NCBI GenBank assembly: GCA_002684605.1 | Contig: NYVM01000012.1 | Location: forward strand, 19,365 to 44,013 | Reading direction: 5' to 3' | Source of the DNA: Candidatus Pelagibacterales bacterium | GTDB taxonomy: Bacteria > Pseudomonadota > Alphaproteobacteria > TMED109 | Length of the DNA: 24,649 nucleotides | Shown here: piece by piece, positions 7,118 through 16,026 of the stretch | Position numbering within the stretch: the stretch's first letter is position 1 | Layout: each line of letters opens with the position of its first letter | Program-made: the position numbers and the translations under genes | Notes under the pieces: generated by a model | The model's database searches: none | What the model was told of the DNA's origin: nothing | Seen by the model: only the letters and a program-made list of their open reading frames with translations

Positions 7118-8572
7118 TTATATATATTTAAAATTCGCTGCTTCTTCAATAATACTGCCAATACTAAAGATAGTTTCTTCATCAAACCCTTTTCCAATAA
7201 GCTGAAGACCTAATGGACAGCCTTTAGCATCCAAACCTGATGGTATTGAAATTGCAGGTAGCCCTGCAAGACTAGATGGAACAGTAAATACATCATTCAT
7301 ATACATAGTTACCGGGTCAATATTTTTTTCTCCAATTTTAAAAGCACCAGTTGGAGCAGTTGGAGTTAAAATTGCATCACATTTATTAAAAGCCAAATTA
7401 AAATCTTCTACGATTTTAGTTCTTACTTTTTGAGCTCTTAAATAATAGGCATCATAGTAACCTGCGGACAATACATAAGTACCAATTAAAATTCTTCTTT
7501 TAACTTCCTCTCCAAAACCTTCCGCTCTAGTTTGTGAATACATGTCTTCCAGATCTTTTATATCTTCAGATCTATGTCCATATTTAACACCATCATAACG
7601 AGATAAATTAGCTGAAGCTTCTGCTGGAGCGACTATATAATAGGTAGGTAAAGCATATTTGGTATGAGGAAGAGTTACATCAATAACCTCAGCACCAGCA
7701 TTTTTTAACCACTTAACTCCCAATTCCCATACATTTTGTACATCATTCGATAAACTATCTAGTCTATATTCCTTTGGTATTCCAATTTTCATTCCTTTAA
7801 TAGATTTTGAACATGCATTGACAAAATCTGGAACATTAATATTTGCAGATGTGGAATCCATGTTATCAAAACCTGACATATTTTGTAATATTACAGCACT
7901 ATCCTTTACAGACCTTGTTATAGGACCAGCCTGATCTAAAGATGATGCAAATGCAATTATACCCCACCTAGAACATCTTCCGTAAGTGGGCTTTATTCCT
8001 ACGGTTCCGCAAAAAGAAGCAGGTTGCCTAATAGAGCCACCTGTATCTGTACCTAATGCTACTGGAGCCATTTTAGCAGCGACAGCAGAAGCTGACCCTC
8101 CTGAAGAACCTCCAGGTACTAGTGCATTCCCATCAGAACTCCAAGGATTAGTAACTGTTCCAAAATAACTTGTTTCATTAGATGAACCCATTGCAAATTC
8201 ATCCATACTAGTTTTTCCGATATAAATACCACCAGACTGCCATAACTTAGAAGTCACAGTAGACTCATAATTGGGAATAAAACTCTCTAACATTTTAGAG
8301 CAAGCTGAAGTTTTTTCACCTTCAACACAAAAAATATCTTTTATAGCGATAGGCAAACCTTCTAAGGGTAAAGAGTTGTTATTTGACCTTCTTTGATCAG
8401 ACTTTTTTGCCTCTGATAGAGATTTCTCTCTATTAAAATGAATATACGCATTTAGCTTTGTATCGCTTTCTATAATTTTTAAGTATTCTGAAACAACTTC
8501 TTCAGATGAAAAATCTTTTTTATTTAAGCCATCCAGTGTTTCAACGACTCCTAAATCTGTAATTTTTGTCAT
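7118..8572 (-). CDS. gatA: Asp-tRNA(Asn)/Glu-tRNA(Gln) amidotransferase subunit A
   Basis: GatA (484 residues) is the glutaminase of the amidotransferase and belongs to the amidase-signature family. The Ser-cisSer-Lys triad is present: K78 in PIAIKD, cis-Ser 156 in [11 protein letters not shown], and nucleophile S180 in [16 protein letters not shown]. The spacing of 24 between the two serines is the usual one. It hydrolyses glutamine and passes ammonia through a tunnel to GatB. Its start is one base after the gatC stop codon, so the two are translationally coupled. The length and both ends look normal. Confidence 0.98.
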   Translation of the reverse strand: MTKITDLGVVETLDGLNKKDFSSEEVVSEYLKIIESDTKLNAYIHFNREKSLSEAKKSDQRRSNNNSLPLEGLPIAIKDIFCVEGEKTSACSKMLESFIPNYESTVTSKLWQSGGIYIGKTSMDEFAMGSSNETSYFGTVTNPWSSDGNALVPGGSSGGSASAVAAKMAPVALGTDTGGSIRQPASFCGTVGIKPTYGRCSRWGIIAFASSLDQAGPITRSVKDSAVILQNMSGFDNMDSTSANINVPDFVNACSKSIKGMKIGIPKEYRLDSLSNDVQNVWELGVKWLKNAGAEVIDVTLPHTKYALPTYYIVAPAEASANLSRYDGVKYGHRSEDIKDLEDMYSQTRAEGFGEEVKRRILIGTYVLSAGYYDAYYLRAQKVRTKIVEDFNLAFNKCDAILTPTAPTGAFKIGEKNIDPVTMYMNDVFTVPSSLAGLPAISIPSGLDAKGCPLGLQLIGKGFDEETIFSIGSIIEEAANFKYI

Positions 8573-8573
8573 T

Positions 8574-8861
8574 TTATTCTATTACCTTCGGTACAGTGAA
8601 TGAAGTATCTAATTTTTCTGGAGCATTACTTACAATTTTATCTTGATATCCTCCATCCGTAACTTTATCTTCTCTTTCACGCAAGGTCATATTAGAGACT
8701 CCTGTCATGGGTTCCACATCACTAATATCTACCTCATTTAATTCTTCTATCCATTTCATAATATTATTTAATTCTTCTGTCATTTTATCTATTTCAGAAT
8801 TATTAATCTTTATTCTCGCTAAATATGCTACACGTTCTAAAGTTGCTTTATCCAAAGACAT
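8574..8861 (-). CDS. gatC: Asp-tRNA(Asn)/Glu-tRNA(Gln) amidotransferase subunit C
   Basis: GatC (95 residues) is the small belt-like stabiliser that wraps GatA and GatB. The N-terminal helix [14 protein letters not shown], the second helix [23 protein letters not shown] (30-52) and the C-terminal FTVPKVIE are all family landmarks. It is the first gene of the minus-strand operon and divergent from ruvX across 102 bases. A GATAGGG lies upstream of the ATG as a possible ribosome binding site. Confidence 0.96.
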   Translation of the reverse strand: MSLDKATLERVAYLARIKINNSEIDKMTEELNNIMKWIEELNEVDISDVEPMTGVSNMTLREREDKVTDGGYQDKIVSNAPEKLDTSFTVPKVIE

Positions 8862-8963
8862 TTATAAAAACCCTATCTAAAAAATTTAAAATACTGATAA
8901 TACTTATATATATATAATATTTTAAATAATAACAGTAACTTTTAGGATTGATTAGCACTCTAA

Positions 8964-9470
8964 ATGACTAACAGCAAGCAACTTAGAAAACTTATTACAT
9001 TAGATATAAAAGAATTTTCCAACATGATTCCACTTTCTGGTAGCATTCTGGGTTTAGATTTAGGTGATAAGAGAATTGGACTAGCAATCTGTAATGATAC
9101 TAGGTCTATTTCTACTAGCTTAAAAACTTTAGATAGAGGCAAACTATTAAATGATATAAGCCTTATTAAAAACATCATATTAGATAACAATATAACGTCT
9201 ATAGTAGTCGGAAGACCTGTTAACTTAGATGGTAAACCAGGAAAAAAATCTCAATCAATAAGAAGACTATCTGAAGAAATTAATAAAAGTCTTAATCTTC
9301 CATTGTTACTATGGGATGAAAGGTTTTCTACACATGCAGTTGAAAAAATTTTAATAAGTGAATTAAATCTATCTAGAAAAAAGAGACAAAAAATTATAGA
9401 TTCTTCTGCAGCTTGCTGGATACTTGATGGAGCAATTAAAACTCTTAAAAATATTAATGTTGACAAATAA
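8964..9470 (+). CDS. ruvX: Putative pre-16S rRNA nuclease / Holliday junction resolvase-like RuvX (YqgF)
   Basis: The 168-residue protein has the RNase H-like fold of YqgF. GLDLGDKRIGLAI (30-42) carries the first catalytic Asp, VVGRPVNLDG (81-90) follows, and LLWDERFSTHAVEK (113-126) has the second acidic pair; the third acid is the Asp of IIDSSAACWIL. YqgF processes the 5' end of 16S rRNA in E. coli. The roughly 28-residue extension before GLDLG fits alphaproteobacterial homologs, so the ATG at 8964 is kept, although M21 is a second option. The final codons GTT-GAC-AAA-TAA also contain the TTGACA hexamer and the start of the inverted repeat in front of pyrB. Confidence 0.93.
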   Translation: MTNSKQLRKLITLDIKEFSNMIPLSGSILGLDLGDKRIGLAICNDTRSISTSLKTLDRGKLLNDISLIKNIILDNNITSIVVGRPVNLDGKPGKKSQSIRRLSEEINKSLNLPLLLWDERFSTHAVEKILISELNLSRKKRQKIIDSSAACWILDGAIKTLKNINVDK

Positions 9471-9491
9471 TTACCAAAACGGTAATTATTT
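9460..9491 (+). promoter_or_regulatory. TTGACA box plus perfect 11-bp inverted repeat in front of pyrB (candidate operator)
   Basis: A perfect -35 hexamer TTGACA (9460-9465) is followed at once by the arm AAATAATTACC (9465-9475), a 5-base spacer AAAAC and the arm GGTAATTATTT (9481-9491). All 11 base pairs match. The repeat covers the region where the promoter spacer and -10 would lie; no good TATAAT is visible, only TAATTATTTATT. It sits at the ruvX stop codon and 23 bases before the pyrB ATG. It could be an operator, possibly for the helix-turn-helix carried by PyrB itself, or an RNA hairpin; no T run follows, so a simple terminator is less likely. Confidence 0.6.
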
Positions 9492-9514
9492 ATTGTTAAA
9501 TTATAGGTTTTAAA

Positions 9515-10681
9515 ATGCATGCTTTAGATAAATGGATTAAAGAAAAATCAATTAGCAGAGCGCAATTAGCAAAAACTTTAGATATATCTTTAGCCACACT
9601 TTCACGATATTTATCTGGAGACAGAATACCTAAACAATCTATTATGCAAAAAATTATTGCCACAACAGATGGCAATGTTAATCCAAGCAATTTCTATGCT
9701 ACAAAAATTCAAAACATAGCTTATAACAAATATAATCAAGATCATTTATTAGGAATAGAAGGTTTAGAATCTTCAGAAATAACATCTTTGTTAGACAGAG
9801 CAGATGATATCATTAAAGATAATAGAATAGAGCCTATTATTAACCACAAGTATAAAGGTAGAACACTAGTTAACTTATTTTTTGAAGATTCAACTCGAAC
9901 GAAAACATCCTTTGAGTTAGCAGCCAAACGTTTAGGCATGGATGTAATTAATATGCAAATAGAAACCTCCTCTATAAGAAAAGGGGAAAGTCTTCTAGAT
10001 ACTGCCATGACATTAAATGCAATGAAACCAGATATTTTAGTAATTAGACATTCTTTAAGCGGAACTCCACATCTATTAGCTAATAAAGTAAATTGCGCCG
10101 TAATTAATGCAGGAGATGGACAGCACGAACATCCTACACAAGCCTTGTTAGATGCTCTAGCAATTAGAAGAAGAAAAAAGAAAATTTCAGGACTAGAAAT
10201 AGCAATATGTGGCGATATTGCTCATAGCCGTGTAGCAAGGTCTAATATAAAATTACTTATGACTATGGGAGCAAAGGTTAAAGTGATAGCACCTACAACA
10301 CTTATGCCTCAAGGCTTAGAGGAATATGGAGCAAAAACTTATAATAATATGAAGGAAGGTTTAAAAAATACAGATATAGTTATGATATTAAGATTACAAC
10401 ATGAAAGAATGCAAGGAGCTCATATACCATCCGCTAAAGAATATTTTAAATTTTATGGGTTAGATAGAACAAAATTAAGTTTCGCTAAAGAAAATGCATT
10501 AGTTATGCACCCTGGCCCTATTAATAGAGGTGTAGAGATAGATAGCGAGCTAGCAGACGATATAAACAGGACTCTAATTTTAGAACAAGTTGAGCTTGGT
10601 GTAGCTATAAGAATGTCTGTAATAGAACATTTAATTAATAATTTAGATAATAAAAAATTTGATATAATAAATGAAAAATGA
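9515..10681 (+). CDS. pyrB: Aspartate carbamoyltransferase with an N-terminal helix-turn-helix domain
   Basis: The 388-residue product is about 75 residues longer than a normal catalytic chain. Residues 1-62 form a Cro/XRE-type helix-turn-helix: [12 protein letters not shown] (14-25), then [14 protein letters not shown] as recognition helix and turn, then [19 protein letters not shown]. A linker (63-76) leads into a complete ATCase beginning HLLGIEGL (77-84). Carbamoyl-phosphate and aspartate site motifs are present: [12 protein letters not shown] (123-134), SSIRKGES (152-159), HPTQALLD (206-213) and [11 protein letters not shown]. The enzyme joins carbamoyl phosphate and aspartate in pyrimidine synthesis. 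No in-frame ATG, GTG or TTG lies between the two domains, so the ATCase depends on the upstream start. AGG lies seven bases before the ATG. It overlaps pyrC by 11 bases. Confidence 0.95.
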   Translation: MHALDKWIKEKSISRAQLAKTLDISLATLSRYLSGDRIPKQSIMQKIIATTDGNVNPSNFYATKIQNIAYNKYNQDHLLGIEGLESSEITSLLDRADDIIKDNRIEPIINHKYKGRTLVNLFFEDSTRTKTSFELAAKRLGMDVINMQIETSSIRKGESLLDTAMTLNAMKPDILVIRHSLSGTPHLLANKVNCAVINAGDGQHEHPTQALLDALAIRRRKKKISGLEIAICGDIAHSRVARSNIKLLMTMGAKVKVIAPTTLMPQGLEEYGAKTYNNMKEGLKNTDIVMILRLQHERMQGAHIPSAKEYFKFYGLDRTKLSFAKENALVMHPGPINRGVEIDSELADDINRTLILEQVELGVAIRMSVIEHLINNLDNKKFDIINEK

Positions 10682-11984
10682 TTTAAAAAATAATATAGCT
10701 TTTACTAATGCTCGATTAATTGATCCTCATTCAGGGTTAGATGCACTTGGCGATCTAATAACTGAGGGTAAACAAATTAAAGCTATTGGAAAAAATTTAT
10801 TTCCTGATGGTACTCCTGAAAATATATTAAAAATAGACTGTAAAGGTAATGTTTTATGTCCAGGGTTTATAGATATAAATACCCATTTACGAGAACCCGG
10901 CGAAGAGCATAAAGAAAATATAAATACTGCTTCAGCATCTGCTTTGGCCGGAGGTATAACTAGTTTAGTATGTATGCCTGATACTCAGCCAGTTATAGAT
11001 CAAATTCCTATTATAGAGTTCATAAAAAAAAGAGCTAGAGAAACTAACGGTGTAAAAATATTTCCAGCAGCTTCCATAACAAAAAATATAGAAGGAAAAC
11101 AATTAACTGAAATGGGCTTATTAATGGAAGCTGGAGCAATATTATTTACTGATGCTGATAAAACTATTAAAAGTACAAAAGTAATGAAACAAGCACTTAC
11201 ATATGCCAAAAATTTTGATTTATTAATCATGGTATCACCTCAAGATTATGACCTTTCTTTAAATGGAGTAATGAATGGAGGTGCTTTAGCTAGTAAACTA
11301 GGATTACCTGGAATATCTAAAGTAGCAGAGATTATCCAAGTAGAAAGAGACCTTAGATTATTAGAGAATACGGGGGGAAGACTACATTTTTCAAATATAA
11401 CAACCCATGAATCTATACTTGCTATTGAAAAAGCAAAAAATTCAGGATTCAATGTAACTTGCTCAACAGCTCCACATTATTTTACTTTAAATGAGAGAGC
11501 AGTTGATGAGTGGAAAACTTTTGCTAAAGTTTTTCCTCCTTTAAGAGAAGAAAATGATAGAGAAGCGATATATAATGCATTACTTGAAAATCAAATAGAT
11601 ATAATTTCTAGCCATCACTCTCCACAGGACCAAGATAGTAAAAGATTACCTTTTGAACAGGCTGAATTTGGAATATCAGGCATGGAAACATTATTACCTA
11701 TTTCATTAGACTTACATTTTAATGGGAACATTAAATTAATTGATTTAATTGATAAGTTAACAAACCAACCAGCAGAATTACTAAATATAAATGCAGGAAA
11801 GCTTAAAATAAACTCTCCTGCAGATTTAACAGTTATTGACATAAATAATTCTAATATAATTAATTTAGAAGACATGAAAAGTAAATCTAAGAACTCTCTT
11901 TTTGATCAATACAATTATAAGGGAAAAATCTTATATACAATAGTAGATGGCAGAATAGTTTTTGAATCCTCTAAAGTGAAATAG
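10671..11984 (+). CDS. pyrC: Dihydroorotase-like PyrC' (probably catalytically inactive)
   Basis: The 437-residue protein has the amidohydrolase barrel and the surface features of type I dihydroorotase ([18 protein letters not shown] at 63-80; [16 protein letters not shown]), but key residues are gone. The metal-binding H-x-H is N70-x-H72. The HCED block is SPQD (189-192), the next metal His is N242 (HFSNITT), and the catalytic Asp of TDHAPH is H315 (SSHHSPQ). D161 is kept. In pseudomonads an inactive PyrC' of this kind holds ATCase in a dodecamer, and many alphaproteobacteria have a degenerate copy next to pyrB. An active dihydroorotase should be encoded elsewhere. The start overlaps the pyrB end by 11 bases, which suggests coupling and equal amounts. 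The gene is full-length and not a pseudogene in the reading-frame sense. Confidence 0.88.
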   Translation: MKNDLKNNIAFTNARLIDPHSGLDALGDLITEGKQIKAIGKNLFPDGTPENILKIDCKGNVLCPGFIDINTHLREPGEEHKENINTASASALAGGITSLVCMPDTQPVIDQIPIIEFIKKRARETNGVKIFPAASITKNIEGKQLTEMGLLMEAGAILFTDADKTIKSTKVMKQALTYAKNFDLLIMVSPQDYDLSLNGVMNGGALASKLGLPGISKVAEIIQVERDLRLLENTGGRLHFSNITTHESILAIEKAKNSGFNVTCSTAPHYFTLNERAVDEWKTFAKVFPPLREENDREAIYNALLENQIDIISSHHSPQDQDSKRLPFEQAEFGISGMETLLPISLDLHFNGNIKLIDLIDKLTNQPAELLNINAGKLKINSPADLTVIDINNSNIINLEDMKSKSKNSLFDQYNYKGKILYTIVDGRIVFESSKVK

Positions 11985-11991
11985 TAAAAAT

Positions 11992-12672
11992 ATGTTTATA
12001 TTTATAGAAAACTTTGTTCAACTCATTAAATATCAAAATATTATTATATTTTTATTATTTGGCTTTATAATTGGTTCTATTCCCTTTGGTCTAATCATTG
12101 TGAAAATTTCTGGTTATGGAGATATAAGAAAAATAGGATCAGGAAATATTGGAGCAACAAATGTTTTAAGGACTGGAAATAAATTTATAGCAGTATTAAC
12201 ATTAATATTCGATGTATCAAAAAGTTTTATAATACTATATCTGGCCCAAATTATTTTTAAACCAATACTTAATGAAAGCCTTTTAGTAACTCTTCTTTTA
12301 AGTTTGAGCTTATTATCTATATTAGGTCATATGTTTAGCCCTTTTTTATTATTTAAAGGGGGGAAAGGAATTGCAACCTCAGCTGGTATTTTGTTATTCT
12401 TAAGCTGGCCTTGCGCTTTACTTGCTATGTCAATATGGCTTTTATTTGCTTTAATTTTTAAAACTTCCTCTTTAGGGGCATTGTCAGCGAGTATAAGCGC
12501 TCCTGTGTTATTTTGGATAATAAGTAAACTCGTTGAAATAGAATTACTGCCAAATAGCTTAAATATTAATAATATAGAAATATATATTGTATTTATAATA
12601 ACAGTACTAATATGGACTAAACATATTCCTAATATTAAAAGAATATTTAAAGGAACAGAATCAAAAATATAA
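11992..12672 (+). CDS. plsY: Glycerol-3-phosphate acyltransferase PlsY
   Basis: PlsY is an integral membrane enzyme that transfers the acyl group from acyl-phosphate to glycerol-3-phosphate, the first step of phospholipid synthesis. The 226-residue protein shows three family motifs: GSIPFGLI with GSGNIGATNVLR (about 46-59), the glycine-rich FKGGKGIAT (121-129), and the C-terminal TVLIWTKHIPNIKRIF-x-GTE. At least five hydrophobic segments are visible. It is about 20 residues longer at the N-terminus than common PlsY, so a later start is possible, but the ATG at 11992 is only seven bases after the pyrC stop. In many alphaproteobacteria dprA follows plsY; here topA does. Confidence 0.94.
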   Translation: MFIFIENFVQLIKYQNIIIFLLFGFIIGSIPFGLIIVKISGYGDIRKIGSGNIGATNVLRTGNKFIAVLTLIFDVSKSFIILYLAQIIFKPILNESLLVTLLLSLSLLSILGHMFSPFLLFKGGKGIATSAGILLFLSWPCALLAMSIWLLFALIFKTSSLGALSASISAPVLFWIISKLVEIELLPNSLNINNIEIYIVFIITVLIWTKHIPNIKRIFKGTESKI

Positions 12673-12765
12673 AGATAATGCAATAATTAAAAAAAAAATA
12701 ATTTGCTAAAATTATAAAAGATTATTAATGGTGAATTTATATTAAAATTTATATAAGAGATATTT

Positions 12766-15132
12766 ATGAATATTGTTATTGTTGAATCTCCTGCAAAAGC
12801 CAAAACTATTAATCAATACTTAGGAAATGATTATAAAGTTCTAGCATCTTATGGACATATTAGAGACCTACCTAACAAGAAAGGGTCCGTAGTGCCAGAA
12901 GAAGAATTTTTGATGAAGTATGAAGTGCAATCAGACAAAAGTAAGCACGCAACAGCAATAGTAAAATCAATATCTAAAGGTGACACTTTATGGTTAGCCA
13001 CTGATGCTGATAGAGAAGGCGAAGCCATTGCCTGGCATATACATACTTATTTAAATGAAAAGAATAAATTAAGTGATGTAGAAATAAAAAGAGTTGTTTT
13101 TAATGAAATTACTAAGAATGCAATATTAGAAGCTTTTAAAAAACCAAGTGAAATAGATATAAATATGGTAGATGCTTATCAAGCAAGAAGAGCTTTGGAC
13201 TACCTTATGGGATTCACTTTATCGCCCGTCTTATGGAAAACACTTCCAAGAGCAAAATCGGCAGGCCGTGTCCAATCTGTTGCTCTTAAGTTAGTTTGTG
13301 ATAGAGAAACAGAAAGAGAAAAATTCAAACCTAAAGAATATTGGACCATTAATTCAGGCTTCAAAAATAATAATGGAGAGTCTTTTATTGCTAACTTAAA
13401 TATTCTTGATAGCAATAAATTAAAAAAATTTGATATACATTCAAAAGTTGAAGCAGATAAAGCTTTAGAAAAAATTAATAATGTTAATAACTATACTGTT
13501 ATAGAAATTAAAAAAAAGCGTGTGAAAAACCATCCCACTGCGCCTTTTATAACTTCTACTTTACAGCAAGAAGCATCTCGAAAACTAGGTATAGGTGCAA
13601 AAAATACAATGAGGATTGCCCAGAGTTTATATGAAGGAATTGAAATTAATGGAGAAACAGTAGGGCTAATATCTTATATGAGAACTGACTCAATTCATCT
13701 ATCCGATACTGCAATTGAGCAAATAAGAAACTTAATAACTGTGAAATTCGGAAAAAATTATTTGCCAGAAACACATAGAATACATAATAAAAAATTAAAT
13801 AATGCTCAGGAAGCTCATGAAGCTATAAGACCAACAGACGTAAACAGAACTCCAGAAACTATTAATAATTATCTAGATGAAAGACAAAGACTTTTATATG
13901 AATTAATTTGGAAAAGAACAATATCTTCTCAAATGGAAAGTGCTGACATAGATCAAGTTAGCATAAATATTGGATCTGAGAATAGCGAAATACAATTTAA
14001 AACTACAGGTTCTATTATAGTTTTTGATGGTTATAAGAAAATATACACAGAGGATAAAGATGATATCGATGATGAAGATAAAAACAATAGTAATATACCT
14101 AATGTTTCAGAAGGAGAAATCTTAAAATCATTTGAAGTAAAGTCATTTCAACATTTTACTGAACCTCCACCTAGATATACAGAAGCTTCCTTAGTAAAAA
14201 AGCTAGAAGAATTAGGTATTGGTAGGCCTTCAACATACGCATCTATTGTTTCTGTTATTAAAGACAAAGGCTATGTAAGGTATGAAAAGAAACGGTTTGA
14301 ACCAGAAACAAAGGGACGAATAGTCACGGCATTTTTACATGGTAATTTTAGTAATTATATTGAAGAAAACTTTACGGCTAAGCTAGAGGCACAACTTGAT
14401 GACGTTTCTAATGGAAAAATGAAATGGAAAAAAACCCTAGAAAATTGGTGGCTTCCATTTAAAGAAACAATAGATAGCGCATCTTCATTAAGGGTAAGAG
14501 ATGTAGAAAAACAAATAGATAAAGACTTAGGACCTCATTTCTTTCCTCCCATGGAAGATGGAAGTGATCCAAGAAAATGTCCAAAATGTAAGGAAGGCAT
14601 CTTAAATATTAGGTATGGCAGAAGTGGCGGTTTTATAGGCTGTTCAACCCATCCAGAATGTGATCATACTGCGAAATTAGTTGTTGGTAAAGGCAAAGAA
14701 TCAAGCAAAATAGAACCCATTAAATTAGGTGAAAACAAAGATGAGTTATCTATAACTTTGAGAGTTGGACCATACGGACCATACGTACAATTGGGAGAAA
14801 CTCCTAAAAAAGAAGACAAAAAAGCACCAAAACCTAAAAGGGCCTCTATACCCAAAAATATTGACTATGAAAGCATAACTCTTGAAACAGCATTATCTAT
14901 GCTGGCATTACCTAGAGAAATTGGGCCGCATCCTGTGACGGGAAAAATGATAACAGCTAATAATGGAAGATTTGGACCATATGTGAAGCATGAGAATACA
15001 TTTGCTAGCGTAAAAGATGATAATGAAGATATTCTTACCATAGGTATTAATAGAGCTGTAGATTTAATAGTAGAAAAAGAAAGTAAACCTCCCTCAAAAA
15101 GAAGATTTACCAGGAAAAAATTAAAAAAGTAG
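12766..15132 (+). CDS. topA: DNA topoisomerase I
   Basis: TopA (788 residues) relaxes negative supercoils by cutting one strand. The Toprim domain has VESPAKAKTI with the catalytic Glu at 7 and the ATDADREGEA acidic block (78-87). The active-site Tyr is Y304 in LISYMRTDS, followed later by ELGIGRPSTYASI (482-494). After the gate domains one four-Cys zinc ribbon is present (C605, C608, C626, C632), then two Topo I C-terminal repeats with G-P-Y/F-G-P-Y-V cores (LRVGPYGPYVQLGE and NNGRFGPYVKH), and a Lys/Arg-rich tail (about 773-788). Alphaproteobacterial TopA is often 50-100 residues longer, so the C-terminal part is trimmed. It lies 93 bases after plsY, enough for its own promoter. Confidence 0.97.
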   Translation: MNIVIVESPAKAKTINQYLGNDYKVLASYGHIRDLPNKKGSVVPEEEFLMKYEVQSDKSKHATAIVKSISKGDTLWLATDADREGEAIAWHIHTYLNEKNKLSDVEIKRVVFNEITKNAILEAFKKPSEIDINMVDAYQARRALDYLMGFTLSPVLWKTLPRAKSAGRVQSVALKLVCDRETEREKFKPKEYWTINSGFKNNNGESFIANLNILDSNKLKKFDIHSKVEADKALEKINNVNNYTVIEIKKKRVKNHPTAPFITSTLQQEASRKLGIGAKNTMRIAQSLYEGIEINGETVGLISYMRTDSIHLSDTAIEQIRNLITVKFGKNYLPETHRIHNKKLNNAQEAHEAIRPTDVNRTPETINNYLDERQRLLYELIWKRTISSQMESADIDQVSINIGSENSEIQFKTTGSIIVFDGYKKIYTEDKDDIDDEDKNNSNIPNVSEGEILKSFEVKSFQHFTEPPPRYTEASLVKKLEELGIGRPSTYASIVSVIKDKGYVRYEKKRFEPETKGRIVTAFLHGNFSNYIEENFTAKLEAQLDDVSNGKMKWKKTLENWWLPFKETIDSASSLRVRDVEKQIDKDLGPHFFPPMEDGSDPRKCPKCKEGILNIRYGRSGGFIGCSTHPECDHTAKLVVGKGKESSKIEPIKLGENKDELSITLRVGPYGPYVQLGETPKKEDKKAPKPKRASIPKNIDYESITLETALSMLALPREIGPHPVTGKMITANNGRFGPYVKHENTFASVKDDNEDILTIGINRAVDLIVEKESKPPSKRRFTRKKLKK

Positions 15133-15161
15133 TGTTATTATACAATATTAACATACAAATC

Positions 15162-15189
15162 TTGACACAATCATTAGTTTGTTTATTCT
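15162..15189 (+). promoter_or_regulatory. Sigma70 promoter of rpmG
   Basis: A perfect TTGACA (15162-15167) is followed after 16 bases by TATTCT (15184-15189). Transcription would start at about 15196, leaving a leader of some 18 bases with AAAGGG just ahead of the ATG at 15214. It lies in the 81-base gap after topA, and no terminator for topA is obvious there. Confidence 0.65.
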
Positions 15190-15213
15190 CGCAACAAAAT
15201 AAAGGGTTATCAA

Positions 15214-15378
15214 ATGGCTAAACCAACTAGAATAAAAATAAGACTTAAAAGTACAGAATCTGGTTTTTTTTACGTAACTAAAAAAAATAGCAGAACAATG
15301 ACAGAAAAAATGGAAGTAAAAAAATACGACCCTGTTGCTAGAAAGCATGTTTTGTTTAAAGAAGATAAAATTAAATAA
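15214..15378 (+). CDS. rpmG: 50S ribosomal protein L33
   Basis: This 54-residue protein starts [20 protein letters not shown] and continues [20 protein letters not shown], ending [10 protein letters not shown], which is the L33 pattern typical of Alphaproteobacteria. It lacks the four Cys of the zinc-binding (C+) form, so it is the zinc-independent (C-) type. L33 binds 23S rRNA near the ribosomal E site. A good ribosome binding site AAAGGG (15201-15206) precedes it. In related genomes rnr is often between topA and rpmG; here nothing is. Confidence 0.96.
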   Translation: MAKPTRIKIRLKSTESGFFYVTKKNSRTMTEKMEVKKYDPVARKHVLFKEDKIK

Positions 15379-15402
15379 ATATAATTTAATAATATTCTTC
15401 TA

Positions 15403-16026
15403 ATGAATACATCTTTAAATATTAATCCTAATCTTCCTCTCTTAATTTCTGATGCAGATGAAGTTATATTTGAGTTTATGAAAAGCTTTGAAAAGTACCT
15501 GCTGTCCAATAATATGTATTTTTCCTATAAATCATTTAAGCTAAATGGGAACATTCATAAAAAGAAAACTAATAACCCAATAGATAGTACTAGTATACCG
15601 ATAATTATATCTGATTTTTTTCAAGAATATGCCATTAAGATGCCTTTAATTAAAGGAGCTAAAAGTGCATTAGAAAAATTAAGTAAGATCATGAATGTTG
15701 TTATATTATCTAATATTCCTCAAAAATATGCTGCTGATAGAATACAATGTTTTAAAGATAACAATATGAACTATGCATTTATTAGTAATGAGGGAACCAA
15801 AAACATTAAATGCTTAGAGTTACAAAAACTTACTAATAAAAAAGTTTTTTTTATAGATGACCTACCTAATCAAATATATTCTGTCAGAGAAAACTGTACT
15901 AATATAACTACTATACATTTTCTACAAAATAAAAAGCTACTTAAGATAATACCTAATGTAAATGATTGCGATTTCAAAACAGATAATTGGGAATCAGTAC
16001 TAAAATTTATTTATAAAAATATTTAG
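15403..16026 (+). CDS. HAD-superfamily hydrolase-like protein
   Basis: The 207-residue protein carries the four HAD motifs in order: motif I D17-A-D19-E-V (nucleophile and acid/base Asp), motif II S103 in VVILSN, a Lys in the NIK-x-LELQKL stretch (133-142) as motif III, and motif IV D152-D153 in FFIDDLP. A helical cap lies between motifs I and II (about 22-95). HAD enzymes usually hydrolyse phosphate esters; the substrate cannot be inferred. The start is 24 bases after rpmG. Its stop codon overlaps that of eipB on the other strand by three bases (16024-16026 against 16023-16025 read in reverse), so the two genes are convergent with no spacer. Confidence 0.82.
   Translation: MNTSLNINPNLPLLISDADEVIFEFMKSFEKYLLSNNMYFSYKSFKLNGNIHKKKTNNPIDSTSIPIIISDFFQEYAIKMPLIKGAKSALEKLSKIMNVVILSNIPQKYAADRIQCFKDNNMNYAFISNEGTKNIKCLELQKLTNKKVFFIDDLPNQIYSVRENCTNITTIHFLQNKKLLKIIPNVNDCDFKTDNWESVLKFIYKNI

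Noticed and set aside
8880..8940. Long imperfect palindrome (ACTGATAATA ... TAATAACAGT) between gatC and ruvX
   Set aside because: Only 8 of 10 arm positions pair across a long AT-only loop, which is expected by chance in this composition; no clear promoter boxes frame it.
9515..9700. Phage or toxin-antitoxin origin of the HTH
   Set aside because: No phage, integrase, toxin or attachment-like repeats lie nearby, and base composition is like the rest of the window.
9700..9745. Possible frameshift or missed stop joining a small HTH gene to pyrB
   Set aside because: I read the frame codon by codon through the junction and found no stop. The linker is normal in composition, and the ATCase part has no start codon of its own. 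Sequencing error cannot be fully excluded but is not needed.
12721..12765. Direct repeat AATTTATATTA / AAATTTATATA before topA
   Set aside because: It is low-complexity A/T sequence with two copies only, and no other sign of function.
15148..15509. Minus-strand open frames over rpmG and the HAD start
   Set aside because: They are antisense to ribosomal protein L33 and the HAD gene, are Phe/Ser/Tyr-rich as expected from the complement of A-rich coding sequence, and have no motif.
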